A stretch of 36,987 bases of DNA, taken from the NCBI GenBank assembly GCA_003427395.1, contig BFEA01000014.1:2624675-2661661 (forward strand), written 5' to 3'. Both the position numbers and the translations under genes were made by a program. Positions 30,116 through 36,987 of this stretch are shown here, in pieces (the stretch's first letter is position 1; every line of letters begins with the position of its first letter). A model generated the notes under the pieces. It made no database searches. It saw nothing but the letters and a program-made list of their open reading frames with translations, and had not been told where the DNA came from. This stretch comes from Chara braunii (lineage: Eukaryota > Streptophyta > Charophyceae > Charales > Characeae).

Positions 30116-32296
30116 TTATCCCTCCCCTCCTCCAAACCAATGAAGATCCACCAAAGCTAGCTCAGAAGGAGGAAAAAGGTCTGGAAATGCTTCTGGGGAC
30201 CTCAAAGTAGCTCCTGCCTGCACCTTAAACCAGTCCTGGAAGGTGATCTCATAATCTCTTTTGAGATTCCCATTTTCTTCCCCTCCTGGCCATTCTACCT
30301 TTCCCTGTTTTTCTCTTGAGGAGTCACCCAGCCAGTTCTTTGTGAAAGTTTGAATTCTTTTCTTAATGTCCTGTTTTTGTTGTAGTGTGTGAAGTCTAGA
30401 TTTAATCTTGTCCCATTGGGATCTTATTTCTGTTTAAATGAATTGTTGAACAAGCTCAGACATTTCCTTTCCTTCAATCCTTACCTTTTCCATCGTAATT
30501 ACACATCTTTTATACCATAGTGCCCATAAAACGGCCTTTCTACCAATGTTAAAGAAATTTTGTTGAAAGGTTGAAAGGGAAATGAGTACAGGACACCAAT
30601 GGCCCAGGAGGATCGCCCTCCAGTCCCAAGGCCAATCTAAGCCTGTCAATTTATTCCATACATGATCCCAACGCCTCCACAACAATTTCGCCCCCGGACA
30701 TTGCAAAAAAATGTGTTCGATTGTCTCTCTAATTGTCCTACTAGGAAAGGTTTCCATACATGTACAACACCACGGTAGAGCTACACCCCTCTGTTCCAGC
30801 GTGGTATGGTCAATCAACCAGTCATTTGTTGGCAAACATCGATGAATAATCTGTCATTGCAGTGATGCAAATTTAGCAGGTTTGTCTCTGAAAGCTTGAC
30901 ACCACTTAATTGGCGTGAGCAAATCTGTGTATATATTTAAATGTCGGGCCCATCGTTCCCGTATTATATCTAGAACATCAAGCTTTGGACGTAACACACG
31001 ATACGAGGCTTTGACTGATAAATATTGTAATTTATGAGCCTTGCATCTTCTGTTGGTGCGCCAGGTCCATTCTGCTGGATCCAGGGGGAGTTCCTGTAGG
31101 GGAGTATTCGGGGCATATATAGTCCATCCTTTAGATACAGGACAATTCAAAACTCTCACTCTATGGAGTGAGTCAAGATGAAAAAATTTCACCTTATCTT
31201 GATTTTCTTGTGATAGAGAGAAGTCCTTATGGAGTGCAAAGATGTTAACCAGGGCGCCATCCGTATGGATATCCAGGATTTGTCCTACTACCCTGGAACC
31301 CGTCGTTTGATGAGCACACACCCAATCTGCAACCAAGAAAATAGGACCCTTTCTCAGGGCGGCTATCCAGACCAAAGGAATGGATGAAATCACTAAATCC
31401 AGGTTTTCAGCTAGATTGTGTGCATATCTAATTTTCTTTCTCAGTTGATTTACTGATTCCAATTTTTATTTTCCGGGTCCCATAAATCCTTGATCCTTAC
31501 TACACCATGCTTGACCCAAGTGGACCATGGGGATGTGGAACTTATGAACACTCTTCCTTGTGCATCCGTGATCCATCTATTGCCAAAAATTGGTTGGCGT
31601 AGGACTTCTTCATACCTAGAAGGAATTGATTTGTTTGGCAAAGGCAGATTTTGCAAAGTTATCAATAGGTTAGCCCAAAAACTGTCTAAAACCAGATCTC
31701 TTCTTACTACCCCTCCATCCCCCTCCTTCTGAGATTGTGATTGTGGTCGAGGAATGAACCAGTATCTGTCCTCTACCCAAATCAGTGGATTGACATCTTT
31801 TGTAGTTTGTGGAGCCATTTTGCGTATTTGTTCCAGTGCCAATGCTTGCCAGGTTAGATCCGTGGCCAATATTAGTCGTTTTAGCCATTGGAGAGCTAGT
31901 GTTTGGCACTGGATTGAAGGATCCAAAATGCCCAGTCCTCCTTTGAACTTCGGCTGGATAAGAACCTTCCAAGCCACTATAGGGATTACATGTGTCGTTT
32001 CATGATTTCCTCGCCATAAGAAAGTCGTGAGTTGCCTCCTAAGTTCCTTGATTGATCCATTACTTATTGACCACAAAGCAGATTTATACCAGATAGAAAC
32101 CAAGATTACGTTATTGATAACCAGAGCCCTACCAAATAGTGAAGTATGTTGATTTTTCCATTGCTTCATTTTTTGTAAAGTTGGGGAAGTGATCCATACA
32201 TCATTAGAATTAGGTTCCCCCCTAGCTGTGAGTATTACTCCCAAGACCCTGATTGGTGCCTCTAATGGTAACCATTTTACCTTAGGATTCTCAGGA
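30116..32296 (-). pseudogene. LINE-B ORF2 C-terminal half
   Basis: The order of segments is PPENPKVKWLPLEAPIRVLG, FGRALVINN, YKSALWSISNGS, TTFLWRGNHE, WVEDRYWFIP, FWANLLITLQNLPLP and RQPIFGNRWITD, then a frameshift near 31455. After it come RKKIRYAHNLAENL, YRVLRPKLDV, CLPTNDWLIDH, the CCHC finger (LPWCCTC, ETIEHIFLQCPG), GRKAVLWALWYKRC, DWLG-type and ATLRSPEAFPDLFPPS residues, ending at TAA 30118-30116. In-frame stops: TGA at 30856-30854, where LINE-A2 has Trp and where LINE-C also has TGA, and TAA near 30434, where LINE-C has Glu. It is the least decayed copy and useful for reading the others. Confidence 0.88.
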
Positions 32297-32310
32297 GGCA
32301 CTGATCTGGA
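32297..32310. repeat. Target-site duplication of LINE-B, right copy
   Basis: GGCACTGATCTGGA lies at the 5' truncation point of LINE-B. The open frame continuing upstream of it to 32436 is flanking gypsy leader, not LINE. Confidence 0.75.
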
Positions 32311-32623
32311 CTTACCTCGTTGATGTTTTGATTGATGCTGATGTGCACTTGCATGTGCGGTTTTCTGATGTTGTTTGGCCTGTGGACTGACTATTGATAA
32401 TTCTTGATGGAACGACCAAAAGGAATCCACACACATTGGTAGTTAGCATCATGACCAGCAAAGCACATTGAAAAGAAAAAAAAACTAATACTAGATTAAG
32501 ACATTGATATTCTATTTTTACAGGATTTTATTTATTTTTTGTTTGTTTTTCCGAATTTATGACGAGACCGTGGAAGAGATAATTGTATAGTCTGATTGTG
32601 CGGTAACTCCAACGGTGGCATCC
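32311..32623 (+). other. Gypsy leader, right part
   Basis: This continues the leader interrupted at 29845. It is T/A-rich near 32465-32550 and includes a pyrimidine tract ending TTTTTACAG near 32522 that could serve as a 3' splice site. No coding is seen. Confidence 0.4.
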
Positions 32624-33337
32624 ATGTGGAGCAACTTGCGGTTGTCTGGTCTGACAAAGTTTATTACCTTGTTTTTCCATCCGGTCTCACTGACCATATA
32701 CGCAGACGAGGAACTGCATACACCTGGGCAAGTGAATGCCCGCAGGGACCGGGAGAAGTTGAAACGTCAGCAGGTCCTGACTGGAATCCATGAGGCTGGT
32801 CCGGAAGCCAAAAACCATATCGAGAGCCAGGTTGACCTGCACAGTTTCAAAGAGCAATCGAACAGGGCTGAGACGGGACTTGATCTCCTCCCCGTGGCCG
32901 GAGAAATGAACCTGGTCATAGTCAGGGCCCGTCACAGTCTGGACCAATTTGTCCCTGAAATGCTGGCCCAAAATTCCTTGCACATTGAAGAAGAGGACAA
33001 AAAGAAAAATGGAGAAACAAGCGGGGAAACCAGACAAGAATTAAATGAGGATGTAGCTGATCAAAATATCAGACAACTAGAAGAAGCATTGCAGGCAGAG
33101 AAGAAAAAGAAGGAAGGCATGAAACAACAAAGGAAAAAAAGAGAAGAAGAAGAAAGGAAAATTAATGAAACACGAAGTAAGGTAAAAGTAGAAGAAGGAA
33201 GTGATGTTGCAACTCTAATTCACAATCTGATGTCTTACCTGGTTCACTTGGAGACAAAGTTAGACAAAGTCATTGCTGACAAGGACCTGTTTTTTGCCCA
33301 GTTGGCAACGCTGACCAATGTGGTCAGGCAAAAGTAA
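32624..33337 (+). CDS. Gag-region ORF with Lys/Glu-rich coiled coil
   Basis: About 237 residues from ATG 32624 (an in-frame GTG lies at 32615). There is no recognised domain in the first 120 residues. Residues about 125-190 are strongly charged (EEDKKKNGE, EALQAEKKKKEG, KKREEEERK) and likely form a coiled coil. A heptad-like C-terminus (LVHLETKLDKVIADKDLFF) follows. It lies directly upstream of capsid-like gag sequence in another frame, so it is probably the N-terminal part of the gypsy gag polyprotein, or a separate ORF of that element. Confidence 0.5.
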   Translation: MWSNLRLSGLTKFITLFFHPVSLTIYADEELHTPGQVNARRDREKLKRQQVLTGIHEAGPEAKNHIESQVDLHSFKEQSNRAETGLDLLPVAGEMNLVIVRARHSLDQFVPEMLAQNSLHIEEEDKKKNGETSGETRQELNEDVADQNIRQLEEALQAEKKKKEGMKQQRKKREEEERKINETRSKVKVEEGSDVATLIHNLMSYLVHLETKLDKVIADKDLFFAQLATLTNVVRQK

Positions 33338-33340
33338 CGG

Positions 33341-34375
33341 ATGACAAAAGACTGAAGAAGAACCGAAGTCTGAACCAGTGAAGAAACTGATGAGAGATGC
33401 AATGAAATCCGCCCCGAAAGATGAAACCCTGAAAAGAGAAGTGGAGATGGAAAAAGTGAAAATGAAACTCTCATTCACATTCACCGAAAAGAAAGAAGAA
33501 CACATGTTGTTGTGGATTGTTGAGGTCCAGACCTACTGCTCTACGACCCTCGTAGACGAAGATTGCCAGGTGGCGTTCACCATCTCATGTCTTGGCGAAG
33601 ACGCTAAGGCATGGGTACTGTCGGAAGAAAATGTCGTCGGATTTGAGTTTATTGGGGATTGGGCGAAGACTTTGAATTTGAGGGAATTTATGAAGAAGAT
33701 CAAACAAGATTTCTAGATAAGACCACAGTAGACAAGGCGTTTGATCAACTTACCCCAATCAACCAGCGACACTGGACATCTATGGATGCTCTCTCTCATG
33801 AAGTGGATCGCCTGATGCAGGTATCAGGACTGAACATCTATGATGATCAGGTCCTCCACATCTACTCACGAACCTTACCTGAACCTATCCGTGGACAACT
33901 GGTTGTCGAGTCAAAATCGGGTAAGTATACGTATAGACAGTTCCGGAATCTCGCCTTGCAGCGAGAACAAATAACGTCATAGGTGAAAAACACCTACGCA
34001 AGGGTTACCAAGTCAGGGCAAGGGAGTGGATCACAGAGAATGTTTTGGAGACAGAACAGACAATACCACATGCTTATTGTGTTCGACGAGGACACAATGG
34101 AGAAGTGGCCCCTTGAAGAAAGCGAGGGACAGACGAATGTGGACGAGAAATCGGGAAAGGGTGATGTCACCGCCGCGGTTGTCAGCAAGAGCGGCAACAA
34201 CAATAGAAATGAAAATGGATATAGGAGGAGACCGCGTTCCTTTCCAGCCCATCCTGGCATAGGTTCCAGAAAGCCTTGGAAGAAAATTGGCATTTCTGAG
34301 GACATATGGTAGGAAAGGCTGGATAACCATCAGTGTCTGGAGTGCGGCACTCCGGGGCATATTATAGCATGGTGC
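33341..34375 (+). pseudogene. Ty3/gypsy-type gag, capsid region and zinc knuckle
   Basis: Gag of an LTR retrotransposon packages element RNA. LSFTFTEKKEEHMLLWI and VAFTISCLGEDAKAWV mark the start of a Retrotrans_gag-type domain. After a 1-nt frameshift near 33713 it continues with KAFDQLTPIN, LSHEVDRLMQVSGLN and LPEPIRGQLV. TAG at 33980-33982 and TAG at 34310-34312 interrupt a basic, Asn/Arg-rich stretch. A CCHC knuckle CLECGTPGHIIAWC (C-x2-C-x4-H-x4-C) is encoded at 34334-34375. Confidence 0.75.
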
Positions 34376-34627
34376 CCTCTGATTAGGATCCCAAAAGGGA
34401 GCAGCTCATAGGAGTACCATCCGCTCCTATCAAGTCGAAGGGTGCAGACGTAGAGTCGGCGTCGGAAAACCCCTTTCCCCCCTTCAACTCCTATGGCAAA
34501 AGATGTCTCTTCCTTGGCCCCTCACTCAGATCGCCTTGAATCTGTGATGTGTAGAGTTCCTCTAAGGGAGACCCTTGATGATCTTGGCAATGAACTAATT
34601 AACCGATGAAGCTCATGGGCTAAGAAG

Positions 34628-35030
34628 GTGAAGTCTAAGGACAAGTTGATGCTTGTAGACATTGAAATGGCACGAACGGGTGCTCTGTTAGACTCGGGCT
34701 CGACTAGATCCTACATATCTGAAGGCGCTGTAAAGAAAATGCATTTAGGTATGCGAGTTAAGAATCTAGCCAAGCCTATTGTTTCTATGTTGGTAGATCA
34801 AAGTACCACGGTTTCCCAATGTGTGGAAAACGTGAGGTGTTACTTCAGAACATAGGAAGGTAAGCGTATCAAGCATAAAGTAACATTCTTGATTGAGAAA
34901 AATTATGTCCTTTGATATGATCTTGGGAATGGATTGGCATGAAGAAGCAGACCCTAAGATCAAATATAAAGAAAAACTTGTCAAAATCAAGAACGAGAAT
35001 AATGAATTGAAATTGATTAAATTATACCAC
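34628..35030 (+). pseudogene. Gypsy aspartic protease region
   Basis: ALLDSGSTRSYIS carries the retroviral-type catalytic Asp-Ser-Gly. A stop at 34853-34855 and a frameshift near 34900 separate it from MILGMDWHEEADPKI, the DxILGMDWL-type motif that follows the protease in Ty3/gypsy pol. The region between the knuckle and the protease (34376-34627) is decayed in all frames. Confidence 0.75.
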
Positions 35031-35091
35031 AAACCAGGTTCAGACTACATTGTTTTTCTATTGTACGAGTCTCCCTGCATTTCAATTCGTG

Positions 35092-35394
35092 GTTGTAAAG
35101 GAGAAGTTGGCACAGGAGGTGATGATGGTGTTAGTAAAGATTGTCGATGAATATTTCTCCTCCTACCCTCCTTCTATTGAAAAACTACTTGACAAATATG
35201 ACTTGTAGGCTGAACTAAAGAGGGTATTTGAAAGGAAGATAAAACATACCATTGAGATTGTTCCCGGAAGTAAAATTCCTAAAGAACCAATCTATCGTAT
35301 GTCCCCGGAGGAACTTGATGAATTGAGAAAGCAACTACAGGAACTAACTGCCAAGGGATAGATAAGACCTAGCTCTTTTCCTTATGGGGCTCCT
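35092..35394 (+). pseudogene. Gypsy reverse transcriptase, N-terminal stub
   Basis: VDEYFSSYPPSIEKLL, then IEIVPGSKIPKEPIYRMSP, EELDELRKQLQEL and IRPSSFPYGAPV are the standard opening of Ty3/gypsy RT. Stops lie at about 35206-35208 and at 35359-35361 (TAG, where family members usually have Trp or Tyr in KGWIRPS). Homology ends at about 35394 in a pyrimidine repeat, so the catalytic YxDD, RNase H and integrase are missing. Confidence 0.8.
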
Positions 35395-35560
35395 GTTCCC
35401 CTCCTCTCCCCTGCTTTTCTCCCCACCTCTCCTCTCCTCTCCCTCCCCTCCTCTCCTCCGAGTCTCCCTTTCTCTGCTCTCCCATCCTCTCCTCTCATCT
35501 CCTCACCTCTCCTCTCCTCGCCTCACTTCTCCTCTCCTCTCATCTCATCTCATCTCGTTT
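35395..35560. repeat. CTCCT-rich pyrimidine tract
   Basis: Imperfect CTCCTCTCC repeats of about 165 bp begin exactly where RT homology stops. They mark the breakpoint or a repeat expansion that replaced the RT. Confidence 0.8.
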
Positions 35561-36279
35561 CAACTCCGTTGGTCCAAGACTTTGGGCTCCTTTTTGGGCC
35601 TCCGGTCAAGAGCTAGGACTGGTCCTACGTGTTTCGAAGGTACCCAGTAGGGCAACCAAATAGTTGTTGGTCCTTCGCAAAAATTTGGATTGATCACTGC
35701 ACTACTTCCAGCCTAATTGTATTTGATTTCAAGTGGTAGCTTGCAGCCAGGATCTTCCCTTAGATCTCCTATGTTTTTTGTAGACCCCTTTCCTCCTTCA
35801 CAACTTGCTCTGGTAAAGTTGCAGTGGTTTGGCAGAGAGGGAGTGTGATCTTCAAATTTAAAGACTTATGTGTCGGTTTGTGTTCACATTTGGTGTGCTC
35901 TCGGCTTTGTAATTCTGCTTTCGACTTCGCTTATATACGTTTGTCCTGCTTCGACTCTTTTGCAGGTCACAAAATTTGTGTCCCCATTGGTTGGTTCTTT
36001 GCAGTATGTTTGTCAGTATGTGAGTTTGCTGATATGAGTCGATTTGTCATTACCATCTTTCAGCCTGCCAAGCTGTATTGAGTCAAGTGGACGGGCAAAA
36101 CAGAAAAGGGCAAAGGAAAGGAAAAATGACAAATATACTGTAGAACGTAGAACGAGGGACGGTATTCTGTTTTTTGAAGGCATAGCTTGTTTCTTCAGAT
36201 AGAGTTGATGGTCCATCATGGACTGAAGAGGCATCACTGCCCTCAAGCATGCTTAATGTATATCATATTTGTTTTTATG
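35561..36279. other. Non-coding, nothing recognised
   Basis: No gene, RNA or known repeat is visible, and no 3' LTR resembling 28700-29242 is found. Confidence 0.4.
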
Positions 36280-36334
36280 GGGACGTTGGACCCGCTTTCC
36301 AGCAGGTGATGCTCCCCACCATTAGATTGGAGCC
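36280..36334 (+). repeat. Solo LINE 3' box
   Basis: GGGACGTTGGACCCGC..CCAGCAGGTGATGCTCCCC..TTGGAGCC matches the conserved box. Downstream there is a small hairpin (CAACT-GGAG-AAGTTG near 36365) and a strong GC hairpin at 36431-36468 (GCGGGC with GCCCGC). No clear poly(A) tail directly follows. Confidence 0.65.
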
Positions 36335-36630
36335 ACCCTTAAAACACCAGGACATAGCCCCAACCAACTGGAGAAGTTGTTTTGAGTCTCTCCAAAAATT
36401 TAGAAGGCCGAGCGCCTTAGATAAAATGAATCGGCGGCGGGCGGGCTCCGAAAAGGGCCCGCGGCCGATAGCTGGCATGTATTGTTGGTTTAAGATAGAT
36501 ACGATTGCATGCCTATATCATCACTCCTATCAGAGGGCAATTTTTCTTTTTTTTTTAAGGAAAAAAAAAACTCGTAACCATTGTGCACCACCAACACACC
36601 GCACACCCAAGAACCCCTGACTCTCCACGT

Positions 36631-36772
36631 ACAAAAGACGGCTGACTCTTTCATAAGCACCGAAAGGGAGTCTAACCGACTATGCGCTAGTTATTATACA
36701 AAAGAGCGCTGACTCTTTCTCAGTGTTCATGGCACCGAAAGGGAGTCTAATCGAAGATGCGCTAGTTATTAT
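36631..36772. repeat. 67-bp direct duplication with stem-loop
   Basis: ACAAAAGA.GGCTGACTCTTTC from 36631 repeats from 36698, the second copy carrying about 8 extra nt. Each copy includes GACTCTTTC..GAAAGGGAGTC, an imperfect hairpin, and GATGCGCTAGTTATTAT or a near form. Confidence 0.8.
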
Positions 36773-36926
36773 ATTGACTTACCATGAGGGCAGAGGTGCA
36801 CAGCCCGTAGTTTGTTTGTTGATGTGGTTGGGGAAGGATACGGTAATGATTTGTCATGTTCTCCATACACAACTCGAAGAGTGTGTGCACGTGGGGTTCC
36901 GACTTGTGCTTATTCACAATGTTCAC

Positions 36927-36987
36927 GGGGCGCTGGACCCAGTTTCCAGCAGGTGCAGCTCCCCACCAATAGACAGGAGAATGTGTG
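36927..36987 (+). repeat. LINE 3' box cut by window end
   Basis: GGGGCGCTGGACCCAG..CCAGCAGGTGCAGCTCCCC at 36927-36974. What follows the box lies partly outside the window. Confidence 0.7.

Larger units (their letters stand above)
29846..32296 (-). mobile_element. LINE-B, 5'-truncated LINE in the gypsy leader
   Basis: This 2451-bp minus-strand insertion is bounded by a 14-bp target-site duplication. ORF2 homology to LINE-C starts exactly at the inner edge of the duplication (PPENPKV against PPEQPKV). The element holds the post-RT part of ORF2, a 3' UTR (30115-29926), the 3' box (29925-29871) and an A-rich tail (29866-29846). Unlike most other copies, it has no hairpin between box and tail. 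Confidence 0.85.

Noticed and set aside
32297-32436. LINE-B ORF2 extending to 32436
   Set aside because: Homology to LINE-C stops at the target-site duplication; the extra frame is flanking DNA.
35561-36987. 3' LTR of the gypsy element
   Set aside because: I looked for sequence resembling 28700-29242 or its CATCACA end and found none.

Overview
This window is a stretch of eukaryotic nuclear DNA built almost entirely of transposable elements and simple repeats. The organism is probably a streptophyte. The reasons are a plant-style LINE (ORF1 with a DUF4283-like region and a CCHC knuckle; ORF2 with APE endonuclease, reverse transcriptase and a zf-RVT-like finger), an LTR-element primer-binding site complementary to plant initiator-Met tRNA, a Penelope-like reverse transcriptase, and very repeat-rich intergenic DNA. 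I suspect a charophyte such as Chara, but the sequence alone cannot prove it. I see no convincing conserved host gene. The only non-transposon coding candidate is an Asn-rich ORF at 17654-18616.

Layout. 1-760 holds palindromic or foldback DNA. 2150-6095 is an old LINE ORF2 copy (LINE-A) split by a second copy (LINE-A2, 3346-5519). 6003-6760 holds duplicated 3' ends and a reverse-strand LINE 3' end. 7083-16702 is a nearly complete LINE on the minus strand (LINE-C, about 9.6 kb) with a 12-14 bp target-site duplication at 7071-7082 and 16703-16714, a 5' UTR, overlapping ORF1 and ORF2, a 3' UTR and a poly(A) tail. 16772-17217 holds a solo LINE 3' end and a scrap of a fifth LINE copy. 17290-18616 is a GC-rich ACGT-motif region followed by the Asn-rich ORF. 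18655-20430 holds three 158-bp repeats, several solitary stem-loops of the LINE 3' end and long poly(A). 20431-25600 is microsatellites, an 810-bp assembly gap and a minisatellite. 25637-28100 is a Penelope-like element with a minimal hammerhead ribozyme motif downstream. 28700-35394 is a Ty3/gypsy-type LTR retrotransposon (probable 5' LTR end, PBS, leader, gag, protease, start of RT). Its leader was interrupted by a 5'-truncated LINE (LINE-B, 29846-32296) with a 14-bp target-site duplication. 35395-36987 is a pyrimidine tract, unique DNA and two more LINE 3' ends.

How it fits together. The LINE copies share a 3' terminus: a conserved box of about 54 nt with two stem-loops, then in most copies an inverted repeat that differs from copy to copy, then poly(A). 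The same box occurs alone at many sites. All coding elements are decayed. The in-frame stops lie mostly where homologous copies have Trp (TGG to TGA or TAG) or where Gln is likely (CAG to TAG). That fits C-to-T deamination of methylated, silenced transposons. The best leads are the LINE 3' terminus with its variable hairpins, and the Penelope-like element with its ribozyme.
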